Source: Flavobacteriaceae bacterium (GTDB lineage: Bacteria; Bacteroidota; Bacteroidia; Flavobacteriales; Flavobacteriaceae). Taken from it: a stretch of 45,384 bases of DNA. Position 1 is the first letter of the stretch. Every line of letters starts with the position of its first letter. A program made the position numbers and the translations under genes. Location: positions 1 through 45,384 of the forward strand of contig JAOXRU010000108.1 in assembly GCA_025800395.1 (NCBI GenBank). The letters run 5' to 3'. The notes beneath the pieces were generated by a model. The model saw only the letters and a program-made list of their open reading frames with translations, searched no databases and was not told where the DNA came from. Positions 32,692-41,460 of this stretch are shown in pieces.

Positions 32692-33520
32692 AATAAGGCC
32701 ATTGTTCCTCTATGATCTGCAATTGGTGCAATTTGTCTTGTACCAAGGCAATAGTTTCTTGCGAAATATTCGATTGACTCCACTGGGTGAGACCGAGCCA
32801 TTCTTGTATATCTTCTAATTTTTGTCCATAGCGGTTTGCCAAGGTTCTATCGATGCTTGGAATGTGTTTAAACTCCCTGCTATAGTCATTGATGACCTCC
32901 AAAATTGCATGCAAAACTGCCTGGTTTTTGGAAATAAAACTATCGGTGGCAGCAATCACAAAGCATGGCCAAGGACTAGGAAACACTCCTAAACGTTTGA
33001 AGGTTCCGTTGTCTACTAAGGGTTTGGTGGTATATTTCTCCCACATAAAATAATGTTCCTTTCCACTAGACAAGATTTGTATGGCTCCATCTAAATGTTG
33101 AACGACATCAAACACCAATTTTTTAGTGTTCCAATTCTGAGATCCGGCATGTAAAAAAGACATCAAATGGCTTCCACTGCCATATCTGCTGATAGCAATT
33201 GGCTTATGTTCGAGATCTTTTACGTCCTTGGAGCTAGAAGAGGCATCCTGATGGATACCCCACAATAAGGGACTTTGTATATAGGTTTGCACTATTTTGG
33301 AAGGATTGCCTGCAAGGATGCTTTTTATGATGCCTTCGGTAAGGATAATGGCTAAGTCTGTTTTCTCATTAGCCAACATCTCGCTCATTCTGCCTGTTCC
33401 TTCTGGGATATCAGTCCACCGAAGTTTAATGCCTCTTTTGGCAAAAGCACCTTCTTCTATAGCCATATGCCATGGCAAGTTAAAGTGCTCGGGGACACCT
33501 ATAATTTTCACAGTTTTCAT
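32672..33520 (-). CDS. Solute-binding-fold protein without a signal peptide
   Basis: This 282-residue protein is of the SsuA/THI5-like periplasmic-binding fold: KTVKIIGVPEHFNLPWHMAI, GRMSEMLANEKTDLAIILTEG, HKPIAISRYGSGSHLMSFL and WPCFVIAATDSFI. It lacks a leader and no ABC permease or ATPase gene is near, so it is probably cytosolic and not a transporter subunit. It overlaps the nucleoside phosphorylase gene by 4 bp (ATGA), which implies translational coupling and a joint function. Ligand and reaction are unknown. Confidence 0.8.
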   Translation of the reverse strand: MKTVKIIGVPEHFNLPWHMAIEEGAFAKRGIKLRWTDIPEGTGRMSEMLANEKTDLAIILTEGIIKSILAGNPSKIVQTYIQSPLLWGIHQDASSSSKDVKDLEHKPIAISRYGSGSHLMSFLHAGSQNWNTKKLVFDVVQHLDGAIQILSSGKEHYFMWEKYTTKPLVDNGTFKRLGVFPSPWPCFVIAATDSFISKNQAVLHAILEVINDYSREFKHIPSIDRTLANRYGQKLEDIQEWLGLTQWSQSNISQETIALVQDKLHQLQIIEEQWPYSKIVYC

Positions 33521-34398
33521 AAGCTTTTTAACTTGTCTAGTGTAAAGGAAATAAGTGCTTTAGTGTCAGCTTTTGGTTCTTCAGAAAAAGTGCCATTGGC
33601 TCGATTGGCAATGATACAGTTTAGCGACAATGCCTCGTGTCCTAGCAATTTGGCTAGACTATAAATGGCAGAGGTTTCCATTTCCAAATTAGAAATAAAA
33701 TGTTTTTGATAGCGAAATGAGCTCAAATTATCGTTTAATGCTTGGTCGAAAGTTCTTAATCGAAGCTGTCTACCTTGGGGACCGTAAAAACCTACATTGG
33801 TTCCGGTGATACCAGTCACTGTTTGATCACAATGCATATGAGCCAACAATTTTGCAGAGCCTTCAATAAAATAGGGCTTCGCATTATTGGGGTTCCAAGC
33901 GGTGTGCGCCACAAAGGCATCTGTCATTTCCGGATGGAGGTCGATGCTTTGGGTGTCGTAGAAATGTACCAGATTGTCAAACCCAAGTCCCATACTACTG
34001 ATGACAAAACTTCCTACAGGTATGTCTTTTTGAATAGAACCAGAGGTGCCGATACGCACAAAATGCAACTTTTGTAACCTTCTTTGGGGTTGGCGTGTTT
34101 TCAAATCGATATTTACCAAGGCATCCAATTCATTGATTACGATATCGATATTGTCTGTACCTATACCTGTTGAAATGACAGTGATTTTTTTTCCTTGGTA
34201 ATAACCAGTGTGGGTTACAAATTCCCTCTTACTTTTTTGAATACATATTTCGTCAAAAAAACTAGAAACAACCGATACCCGATTGGGGTCTCCAACTAGT
34301 ATAATGGTATCTGCAATATCTTCTGGTAATAAATTGAGGTGATAAATACTGCCATCTGGATTTAGGATCAATTCTGATGCTTTTATTCCTGTAGTCAT
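33517..34398 (-). CDS. Nucleoside phosphorylase (PNP/UDP family)
   Basis: This 293-residue enzyme has the family motifs: ILVGDPNRVSVVSSFF near the N-terminus, VISTGIGTDNIDIVINELDA, FVRIGTSGSIQKDIPVGSFV and LEMETSAIYSLAKLLGHEAL, which holds the ribose-binding Glu. It resembles uridine-phosphorylase-like members more than trimeric purine ones, but base specificity is not certain. It is the first gene of a two-gene unit with the solute-binding-fold protein. A terminator 20 bp upstream separates it from DUF1835. Confidence 0.9.
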   Translation of the reverse strand: MTTGIKASELILNPDGSIYHLNLLPEDIADTIILVGDPNRVSVVSSFFDEICIQKSKREFVTHTGYYQGKKITVISTGIGTDNIDIVINELDALVNIDLKTRQPQRRLQKLHFVRIGTSGSIQKDIPVGSFVISSMGLGFDNLVHFYDTQSIDLHPEMTDAFVAHTAWNPNNAKPYFIEGSAKLLAHMHCDQTVTGITGTNVGFYGPQGRQLRLRTFDQALNDNLSSFRYQKHFISNLEMETSAIYSLAKLLGHEALSLNCIIANRANGTFSEEPKADTKALISFTLDKLKSL

Positions 34399-34417
34399 AA
34401 GCCTATTTTAAATAAAG

Positions 34418-34438
34418 AACCCCGAAAAACTCGGGGTT
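34418..34438 (-). terminator. Terminator of the DUF1835 gene
   Basis: AACCCCGA (34418-34425) and TCGGGGTT (34431-34438) form a perfect 8-bp stem around AAAAC. On the minus strand it follows the DUF1835 stop by about 50 bp and is followed by TCTTTATTT. Confidence 0.75.
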
Positions 34439-34486
34439 TATGCTGTAAAAATACGCAATTTCTTATCTAATTAAAAGGAGCTTTAG

Positions 34487-35413
34487 CTATAATTTTAAAA
34501 GCTTTTCTTGGTGGTGGTTGTAGATGAAACCGTATTTGGGGGCACCTCCCAAAAATTCATTGTTTTGCAAATAGCGATATACATTTAGGGAATTGTCCAA
34601 TGCTTTCTTTCCTTTTCTGGATAGTTTTACCGGATTTAGGTTGGTAAACAAAGGTTTGATTTGATGTAACATCTTGAAATACTGTGAGTCGCCAAAACCA
34701 TAGGGATGATCGTTTTTCAGCAAATCACCAACTAGGACTTTTTCGTTTTTATAGGTTTTTTGGGCAGCCAATTCTATCGCAGCTTGTTCTATTTGATTGA
34801 GCCCGTTTCTCAAGGATGGAAATCGCTTGAGGTGGGCAGCTATGGCATCGGTTATAAAAGGCAATTGCGAACTATTGAACTTGGAGATACTTTCTAGACG
34901 TATAGGATTGTCCGAACAATAAAGTTGCCATACGTATTCTGCAAAATATAAGTCATCGGCATCTAGCTCAATGCGATTGTTGTAGAGTTCGGTAAGTTGT
35001 TGGTCATTTAATTGGTTGAGTCCTAAATAAGATTCTCCAAATTGATTTCCGCTGCATACTAGTTGAATAGAAGCGCCTTTTCTGTGGTTCTTGAGCCAAG
35101 TCAGTACGGCAATTAAATTAATTTGACAAAACAAGTCGTATTCAAACCAGAGTACAATTTGTTCTTGCTGTTTCTGATTGCATAAATTGCGATATTCTTT
35201 CAGTGTCTTTTCAATGAACTGTTTTTTGCTGACTTTGTAATACTTGTTTAAAAAATCGAAACGAAAGCGCCAAAAAGATTCACTGCCAATGTCGGCAGTT
35301 GTTTTGCCCTCGCAAAGCATTTCCCTCCAAGTGATCACATCGCCTTTCCACTTCATTTTTTTAAAGCGATTGCTAAAGGCATCTCCATTGGTGATGTGTA
35401 GTACGGAATTCAT
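34487..35413 (-). CDS. DUF1835 domain-containing protein
   Basis: This 308-residue protein starts MNSVLHITNGDAFSNRFK and continues with GDVITWREMLCEG, QIVLWFEYDLFCQINLIAVLTWL and LRNGLNQIEQAAIELAAQK, then a C-terminal winged-helix-like region (FGDSQYFKMLHQI, LSRKGKKALD). This is the DUF1835 (plus DUF3658-like) arrangement common in Bacteroidota. The function is unknown; no signal peptide. It is a single gene closed by its own terminator. Confidence 0.85.
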   Translation of the reverse strand: MNSVLHITNGDAFSNRFKKMKWKGDVITWREMLCEGKTTADIGSESFWRFRFDFLNKYYKVSKKQFIEKTLKEYRNLCNQKQQEQIVLWFEYDLFCQINLIAVLTWLKNHRKGASIQLVCSGNQFGESYLGLNQLNDQQLTELYNNRIELDADDLYFAEYVWQLYCSDNPIRLESISKFNSSQLPFITDAIAAHLKRFPSLRNGLNQIEQAAIELAAQKTYKNEKVLVGDLLKNDHPYGFGDSQYFKMLHQIKPLFTNLNPVKLSRKGKKALDNSLNVYRYLQNNEFLGGAPKYGFIYNHHQEKLLKL

Positions 35414-35600
35414 TTTTTTAGTTTTTGGTGTTTTTAGGTAGGCTTAAATTTATAAATTTATTTGAATAATAAGAAGCGCATGTGGTGAAAATCGTCAAAG
35501 TAAGCCGCTTATTTTTAAATATTTAAAAATTAACACGAAAAAACCAGGGAAACCTTACGATGTCCTTGATTGATTATAATATAAATTTGAGCTTAAATTC

Positions 35601-35930
35601 TCACCCTCCTACACGTTTAACGGTAAAACCTTGTTCTTGCAAATAAGACATGATCTTATCGCGAAAATCCCCTTGAATAACAATCTCTTCATTCTTGAAT
35701 CCTCCACCCACATGCAATAATTGTTTGAGTGCTTTGGTAAGCGATTTGAAATCCGAATTGGCACCATTATAACCTGTAATTACGGTTACGGGCTTGCCTT
35801 TGGGTTTTTCGTATTTGCATAGCAGAGGTGCTTCTTGTATCCAAAATAGAGCAGTTTTTTTGGGCTTATCTTCCGTTTTTTCTGGCTGGTGATCGGGAAA
35901 GAGATTTTTTAATTGGTCTTGTAAATCCAT
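35601..35930 (-). CDS. SUI1/YciH-family translation factor
   Basis: This 109-residue protein has the SUI1 domain in its second half (GKPVTVITGYNGANSDFKSLTKALKQLLHVGGGFKN, then EIVIQGDFRDKIMSYLQEQGF). The N-terminus is short and acidic. Bacterial YciH proteins resemble eIF1 and influence start-site choice. The gene lies 3 bp after the oxygenase gene, so the two are co-transcribed. Confidence 0.93.
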   Translation of the reverse strand: MDLQDQLKNLFPDHQPEKTEDKPKKTALFWIQEAPLLCKYEKPKGKPVTVITGYNGANSDFKSLTKALKQLLHVGGGFKNEEIVIQGDFRDKIMSYLQEQGFTVKRVGG

Positions 35931-35933
35931 AAC

Positions 35934-36878
35934 TTATGCTTTTACCAAACCCAATTCGATCAATCTTTCATTGAGAAATTCTCCTGCAGTGATGTCCTCA
36001 TATAATTTAGGATTTGTCTCATCGATACAGTTTTCCAAACAATTTAATGGCATTTCACTCACAGGATGCATAAAAAAGGGAATAGAATATCGGGAACTTC
36101 CCCATAGTTCTTGTGGCGGGTTCACTACGCGATGTATGGTGGATTTCAATCTGTTGTTGCTCAAACGAGACAACATATCTCCAACATTAATCATCAGCTC
36201 TTCGGGCTTTGCAATTGCATCATGCCAGTTTCCCTCGTGGTCTTGCACTTGTAAGCCTTTTCCGTGCGCTCCCATCAAAAGCGTGATGAGATTGATGTCG
36301 CCATGGGCTGCCGCTCGTACGGCATCTTTTGGCTCTTGGGTGATAGGAGGGTAGTGTATAGGTCTTAAAATAGAGTTGCCGTTGTGGATGTATTGGTCAA
36401 AATAGGTTTCTTCCAATTCCAGGTGTAAAGCCAGTGCTCGCAATACATATCGAGCTGTTTTCTCAAGCATCTTATAGGTTTGTTTCCCAATTGTATTGAA
36501 TGCGTCCAATTCTTTTACGATTAGGTTTTTGGGGTACTCCGCCTCTAGTTTTGTATCGTTTTCTACATACTGCCCAAAATGCCAAAATTCCTTTAGATCC
36601 CCAGTAGTCCTGCCCTTGGCATGCTCTTTACCAAAGGAAGTATAACCTCTTTGTCCACCAATACCTTTAATTTCATACTGTTTTTTGGTTTCCTCTGGTA
36701 ATTCGAAAAAGTTTTTAATCTCTTTGTACAAATTCTCTACCAAGTCTACACTCAAGAAATGACCACTAAGGGCAACAAAACCAATTTCTTCGTAGGCACT
36801 ACCGATTTTATTGATGAATTTTTGTTTTTTAACGGGATCTTCCGAAAGAAATTCTTGTAAGTTTACACTAGGTATCAT
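35934..36878 (-). CDS. Isopenicillin N synthase-like 2OG-Fe(II) oxygenase
   Basis: This 314-residue enzyme has an N-terminal DIOX_N domain (MIPSVNLQEF, FVALSGHFLS) and a C-terminal double-stranded beta-helix. The iron triad is H192, D194 (AAHGDINLITLL) and H249 (LKSTIHRVVNPP); the 2-oxoglutarate-binding R263 and S265 lie in SSRYSIPFFMHP. The substrate is unknown; there are no secondary-metabolism genes nearby. It is the first gene of a pair with the SUI1 factor, an unexpected but close pairing. Confidence 0.92.
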   Translation of the reverse strand: MIPSVNLQEFLSEDPVKKQKFINKIGSAYEEIGFVALSGHFLSVDLVENLYKEIKNFFELPEETKKQYEIKGIGGQRGYTSFGKEHAKGRTTGDLKEFWHFGQYVENDTKLEAEYPKNLIVKELDAFNTIGKQTYKMLEKTARYVLRALALHLELEETYFDQYIHNGNSILRPIHYPPITQEPKDAVRAAAHGDINLITLLMGAHGKGLQVQDHEGNWHDAIAKPEELMINVGDMLSRLSNNRLKSTIHRVVNPPQELWGSSRYSIPFFMHPVSEMPLNCLENCIDETNPKLYEDITAGEFLNERLIELGLVKA

Positions 36879-37123
36879 AGTTTTTGCTTATAGTTTTGGA
36901 CAAAAATAAGCAAAATTATAAAAGATATTAACAAATGTTGGTAACTTAAAGTTACTGGGGCCATGAGACAGTTAATGTGAATCATGAATCACTAAGTTGA
37001 TCCATCATTGTTTTCCTAGTTCTATTTTTCTAATAGTTTTATCTCTTTTGTAATTAGTACTGTAAGCTTGTAATCTGATATATTAATGGCTTTTTATAGC
37101 CGAGATTTTTCATATTTCGTTTT

Positions 37124-37145
37124 TATTTAGATATTTGTCTAAATA
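37124..37145. promoter_or_regulatory. Palindrome upstream of the hydrolase gene
   Basis: TATTTAGA (37124-37131) and TCTAAATA (37138-37145) are perfect inverted repeats separated by TATTTG, ending 8 bp before the ATG at 37154. It could be an operator. No regulator gene is adjacent. Confidence 0.35.
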
Positions 37146-37153
37146 TATATACT

Positions 37154-38083
37154 ATGCTTCGGATTATGATATATATCGCCTTTTTATTTGTAAGCAATTT
37201 ACTAGGGGCACAGGAGTTAAAACAGCTCGTTAGACAAGAGGTGATTTTGGATGCAACTTATTTGCAGGGAACAAGCAGAAAACAAACTGTGGTGCTATTT
37301 ATTTCTGGCTCTGGTCCGACGGATAGGGATGGAAATATTGTAGGAGCAGGAAAAAACAATAGTTTGAAATATCTGGCAGAAGGCTTACAAAAAGCTGGAT
37401 ATAGTAGTTTGCGGTTTGATAAAAGAGGGATAGGGAAGAGTACTTCCGAGAATATATCTATAGAGAAAACTACTTTTCAGCACTATATAAGCGATGTGGA
37501 AGCATGGATATCTGAACTAAAAAAAGACCACCAAAAAGTAATAGTTTTGGGACATAGTTTGGGGGCTTTAATAGGTGTAAAGGCTATTCAAAAAAAGGGT
37601 GCTACTGCATGTATAGCTCTGGCAAGCATCGCCAAAACTATGGGGGAGACATTGCGCCAACAATTGGGAGGGCAGCCTCCAGAAATTCGCGATATTGCCT
37701 TAAGTTTGTTAGATACCGTTATGACAGGAAAACAGCCGAACAATGTTCCACCGTATTTAATGTCTTTGTTTAGTCCACAAATACTTCCTTATCTGCAATC
37801 CTTTATACATATCGATATTCGAAAAGAGGTTCAAGATTTGAATATTCCTATTTTGGTTATTCAAGGCACGCATGATATTCAAATCCATACCGATGATGCA
37901 AAACAATTGGCTTCGAATTGTAAAAATGCCACCTATGCGGAAATAGCCGGAATGAATCATGTCCTAAAAGAGGCCCCCAAAGAGCGGATTCCAAATTTTG
38001 CCACATATTTTGACCCAGAGTTGAAACTGCATCCGAATTTACTTCCTGAAATTCTGCAATTTTTGGAAAAAACACAGGACTAA
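37154..38083 (+). CDS. Exported alpha/beta hydrolase
   Basis: This 309-residue protein has a leader ending SNLLGAQ. The alpha/beta hydrolase core shows VVLFISGSGPTDRDGN (oxyanion region), SLRFDKRGIGKS, the nucleophile elbow VLGHSLGALIG, an acidic residue in ILVIQGTHDIQI and the catalytic His in IAGMNHVLKEAP. It resembles the secreted hydrolases often annotated as dienelactone hydrolase-like or esterase. The natural substrate is unknown. A palindrome lies just upstream of the start. Confidence 0.9.
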   Translation: MLRIMIYIAFLFVSNLLGAQELKQLVRQEVILDATYLQGTSRKQTVVLFISGSGPTDRDGNIVGAGKNNSLKYLAEGLQKAGYSSLRFDKRGIGKSTSENISIEKTTFQHYISDVEAWISELKKDHQKVIVLGHSLGALIGVKAIQKKGATACIALASIAKTMGETLRQQLGGQPPEIRDIALSLLDTVMTGKQPNNVPPYLMSLFSPQILPYLQSFIHIDIRKEVQDLNIPILVIQGTHDIQIHTDDAKQLASNCKNATYAEIAGMNHVLKEAPKERIPNFATYFDPELKLHPNLLPEILQFLEKTQD

Positions 38084-38127
38084 TACTTAGATTTTGTCTG
38101 TTACTTCTGAGGTTGGATTGTAAAGTG

Positions 38128-38135
38128 TACCTTTG
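38128..38135 (+). promoter_or_regulatory. -7 element before the DEAD-box helicase gene
   Basis: TACCTTTG matches TAnnTTTG and ends 12 bp before the ATG at 38148, which supports that start over the Met five codons earlier (that codon overlaps the element). Confidence 0.5.
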
Positions 38136-38147
38136 CAAAAATATTGT

Positions 38148-39491
38148 ATGGAAACCTTTGTAGACTTTCAGTTATCAAATCAATTAAATTACGCATTGGA
38201 GGATTTGGGCTTTTCGATCCCAACTCCAATACAACAGCAAGCCTATTCGGTAATTCGATCTGGAAAAGATATGATAGGGATCGCCCAAACGGGTACAGGA
38301 AAAACTTTAGCATATTTATTGCCGATTTTACAAGATTTAAAATTCTCTAAGCAAATACACCCTAGGGTATTAATTTTAGTGCCGACCAGAGAATTGGTGG
38401 TTCAGGTAGTAGATAATTTAAATAGCTATGGGAAATATTTGAATCATCGTGTTTTGGGAGTTTATGGAGGAACCAATATCAATTCCCAGAAAAAACAACT
38501 GATGCAGGGTTGTGATGTATTGGTTGCAACACCAGGACGACTTTATGATTTGATGTTGAGTAAGTCCTTAAAAACGAATGAAATTCGTAAAGTGGTGATT
38601 GATGAAGTGGATGTGATGCTCGATTTGGGTTTTCGCTTTCAATTGCAAAACATCTTAGATATCCTTCCAAAAAGAAGGCAACATATTCTTTTTTCCGCAA
38701 CCATGACAGAGGCAGTCAGCTTGCTAATAGAAACCTATTTTAATGCTCCTATTAAAGTTTCGGTTGCTATGAGTGGAACCCCGCTCAAAAATATTGAACA
38801 AAAGGTATATGCCGTACCCAATTTTTATACCAAGGCCAATTTGGTTTTGGAACTGATGCGGGACATAGAGACTTTTACCAAAATACTTGTTTTTGTAGAT
38901 AACAAGCGAAATGCCGATCGGTTATTGCTCTGGATGCAAGAGCAATGTAGGGAAGAATTAGCCGTTATACACGCCAATAAAACCCAAAACCATCGTTTGC
39001 GTACCATAGAGGCCTTTAATGCTGGAAAAAACAGACTTCTTATTACTACCGATATTATGGCTCGTGGGCTCGATTTGGATGGCATTTCTCATGTGATTTG
39101 TGTCGATGTGCCAAAATATCCGGAGAACTATATCCATAGAATAGGAAGAACAGGAAGGGCAGAAGCCAAAGGAACTTCTATTCTCCTTTGTACGCCTACA
39201 GAAATAGAAGCTAAGGAGAGAATTGAGGATTTGATGAAAATAAAGATGGAAGAGATTTCATTTCCCAAAGAGGTAGAAATTGCTACGGAACTCATTCCAG
39301 CCGAGCAACCCAAACAAAAAGAACTCAATAGCAAGCTCAAACACCAATCGGAAAAAGGTGCCGCTTTTCATGAGAAAAAAGAAAAAAATAAAAAAGTGAA
39401 TCTCGGTGGTAAATACCGAAGAGAAATTGCTAAAAAATACAAAAAACCGAAAACCAAAGGAGATAAAAATCAAAGGCGTAAAAAGCGATAG
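38148..39491 (+). CDS. DEAD-box RNA helicase with a DEVD motif II
   Basis: The protein has 447 residues from 38148. All helicase motifs are present in order: Q motif FSIPTPIQQQAY, motif I AQTGTGKT, Ia PTRELVVQ, Ib TPGRLYDL, II DEVD, III SAT, IV LVFVDNKRNADRL, V TTDIMARGLDLDG and VI HRIGRTGRAEAKG. Motif II reads DEVD instead of DEAD. The C-terminal 60 residues are strongly basic (KEKNKKVNLGGKYRREIAKK), a likely RNA-binding tail. The probable role is in ribosome assembly or RNA turnover. A -7 promoter element lies directly upstream. Confidence 0.93.
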   Translation: METFVDFQLSNQLNYALEDLGFSIPTPIQQQAYSVIRSGKDMIGIAQTGTGKTLAYLLPILQDLKFSKQIHPRVLILVPTRELVVQVVDNLNSYGKYLNHRVLGVYGGTNINSQKKQLMQGCDVLVATPGRLYDLMLSKSLKTNEIRKVVIDEVDVMLDLGFRFQLQNILDILPKRRQHILFSATMTEAVSLLIETYFNAPIKVSVAMSGTPLKNIEQKVYAVPNFYTKANLVLELMRDIETFTKILVFVDNKRNADRLLLWMQEQCREELAVIHANKTQNHRLRTIEAFNAGKNRLLITTDIMARGLDLDGISHVICVDVPKYPENYIHRIGRTGRAEAKGTSILLCTPTEIEAKERIEDLMKIKMEEISFPKEVEIATELIPAEQPKQKELNSKLKHQSEKGAAFHEKKEKNKKVNLGGKYRREIAKKYKKPKTKGDKNQRRKKR

Positions 39492-39643
39492 AATTAGGAA
39501 AAAAATGTAGTGCATAATTTATAAATATTTCCAATAAGTTCATTTCATATCTACAATAAGAGTTTCTTTATGTTTGTTTGTTAAAAATCACGAAAATTGT
39601 AGGTTCTTCCTTATATTTAAGGAAATGTTTAACCCAAAAACTT

Positions 39644-40528
39644 ATGAAAATGAACAGACTTTTATGGCTGCTGCTATTGCTAATGGTAGGAGTTGGTTGT
39701 GACAATGATGATGATGGTAATATAATCATTCAGACATTGAAATTAGAAATTAATGGACTAGATAATTTAGGCAAAGATTTTGTATACGAAGCTTGGTTAC
39801 TTACAGATGGTGAAACATTTTCTATAGGAACATTTTCGGTAAATGACAATCACCAACTATCAAAAACAAGCTTCCAACTTCAGGCATCTTTATTAGAATC
39901 TGCTACTGATTTTATGATAACCATAGAGCCAAAACAAGATGCTAACGTAGATCCCTCAGACCAAAGGTTGTTGAAAGGAAAATTTCAAAATGGCGTAGCA
40001 AATTTGGACACAGATGTTATCGCAGACTTCAGTGCGATTTCTGGAAAATATCAAATTCGTGTACACACCGTTTCTAATGATGCAAATCTTTTAGAATTAC
40101 AAAGTGGTATTTGGTTTATGCAAGGCGGGTATGGTCCTGTTTCTCCACTGACTGCAGGATTGGAATTACCCACACTAAGCAAGGGCTGGATATATGAAGG
40201 CTGGGTAGTCATAGATGGTGTCCCTGTTTCTACTGGGCAGTTTCTGAAAACTGACGAAAAAGATCTTCAAAATCATTATGGTATAACGGGAATAGGATTT
40301 GATTTCCCAGGACAAGATTTTTTCTTTGATGCTCCAAGTGGATTGGAGTTCCCTGTAAGTATGTATGGTAAAACCGCGGTGATCAGTGTGGAACCTTATC
40401 CAGATCCAGACCCAAAGCCATTTACCTTGAAGCCACTATTGGGTGACATAGCGGATGATGATACTGGTAATGGCGACCTAAATAATAATGTTGCCAACAG
40501 TTTTCCCAAAGGAAAAGTATCCTTTTAA
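39644..40528 (+). CDS. Lipoprotein with two similar beta domains
   Basis: The protein has 294 residues from the ATG at 39644; the leader MKMNRLLWLLLLLMVGVGC has a lipobox and is followed by DNDDDGN, an acidic stretch that suggests export to the surface. Two related modules follow: LEINGLDNLGKDFVYEAWLL with DGETFSIGTFSV, and LPTLSKGWIYEGWVVIDGVP with VSTGQFL. The shared YE.W...DG...S.G.F pattern implies an internal duplication. I cannot name the family. It is closed by a strong terminator, and is followed by truA on the same strand. Confidence 0.75.
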   Translation: MKMNRLLWLLLLLMVGVGCDNDDDGNIIIQTLKLEINGLDNLGKDFVYEAWLLTDGETFSIGTFSVNDNHQLSKTSFQLQASLLESATDFMITIEPKQDANVDPSDQRLLKGKFQNGVANLDTDVIADFSAISGKYQIRVHTVSNDANLLELQSGIWFMQGGYGPVSPLTAGLELPTLSKGWIYEGWVVIDGVPVSTGQFLKTDEKDLQNHYGITGIGFDFPGQDFFFDAPSGLEFPVSMYGKTAVISVEPYPDPDPKPFTLKPLLGDIADDDTGNGDLNNNVANSFPKGKVSF

Positions 40529-40550
40529 ACATATAGAACATCATATTCTA

Positions 40551-40585
40551 AAACCGCCAACCTTATATTGGCGGTTTGTTTTGTT
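40551..40585 (+). terminator. Intrinsic terminator after the lipoprotein gene
   Basis: AAACCGCCAA (40551-40560) pairs perfectly with TTGGCGGTTT (40568-40577) around a 7-nt loop, followed by GTTTTGTTT. It lies 76 bp before the chosen truA start, which therefore needs its own promoter. Confidence 0.8.
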
Positions 40586-40660
40586 TATAAAGGCATCTAT
40601 TTATACTGGTTTTTGCTAATGTGGAAATGGTTTTTCTATAAAAAGCAACTATATTGCGCT

Positions 40661-41452
40661 ATGTTTTTCCAACAACGCTATTATTATTTTATCAAGCTCG
40701 AATATTTGGGTTACGCCTACCATGGTTGGCAAAAACAGCCAGACGTTAAAACCTTAGAGTTTGTACTGCAACGGACTTTAAAATATGTATTGGATTCGGA
40801 TGTGATTCGTTTCAAAATTTTGGGAGCAGGAAGAACGGATGCTAAGGTTTCGGCTGTGGATGCAGCCATGGAACTATTTGTAGATGGCGCTCAAATAGAG
40901 GATCTACTATTGTTTAAAGAAAAATTCAATGCAAATCTTCCTGCGGATATCCGTGTTAAAGAAGTGAAGCAAACCAACGCCAATTTCAATATTATACACG
41001 ATTCCAAACACAAGGAATATGTGTATTTGTTTGCATCGGGCCAGAAATTACATCCATATGCAGCACCATTTTTGTTTGGTTTTAGAGAAAAATTAGATAT
41101 AAAAATCATGCAGGAGGCTGCAAGCATTTTTTGTGGTAGACATTCGTTTCATGCCTATACCAAAAGACCCAAACAAAAAACTGATTTTTATCGAGAGATA
41201 TCGGAGATATTTATTCGTAAAAATGTATGGTTGCAGGCCAATTTTTTTCCAGAAAAATCTTATGCTCTGCATGTGGTGGGTTCTGGATTTATGCGGTACC
41301 AAATTAGGATGATCATGGGGGCTTTGTTTGAAGTAGGGGTGGGCGAAAAAACCTTGGAAGATATTCGAAATAGCTTGGATCCTTCTCAAGAATCTAAAAC
41401 AGGATTTATTGCTCCACCTGCTGGATTGCATCTCAAAAGATTGGATTTTTAA
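40661..41452 (+). CDS. TruA-like tRNA pseudouridine synthase
   Basis: The protein has 263 residues from the ATG at 40661 (MFFQQRYYYFIKLEYLGYAYHGWQ). An upstream frame to 40568 is inside the terminator. The catalytic Asp lies in GAGRTDAKVSAVDAA; the usual TruA sequence is GRTDAGVHA, so the residues after the Asp differ. Further TruA features: FNANLPADIRV, HDSKHKEYVYLF, CGRHSFHAYTK and GSGFMRYQIRMIMGAL. It may be a second, divergent TruA whose main copy lies elsewhere, or a specialised paralogue. Confidence 0.85.
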   Translation: MFFQQRYYYFIKLEYLGYAYHGWQKQPDVKTLEFVLQRTLKYVLDSDVIRFKILGAGRTDAKVSAVDAAMELFVDGAQIEDLLLFKEKFNANLPADIRVKEVKQTNANFNIIHDSKHKEYVYLFASGQKLHPYAAPFLFGFREKLDIKIMQEAASIFCGRHSFHAYTKRPKQKTDFYREISEIFIRKNVWLQANFFPEKSYALHVVGSGFMRYQIRMIMGALFEVGVGEKTLEDIRNSLDPSQESKTGFIAPPAGLHLKRLDF

Positions 41453-41460
41453 AGACTCTT

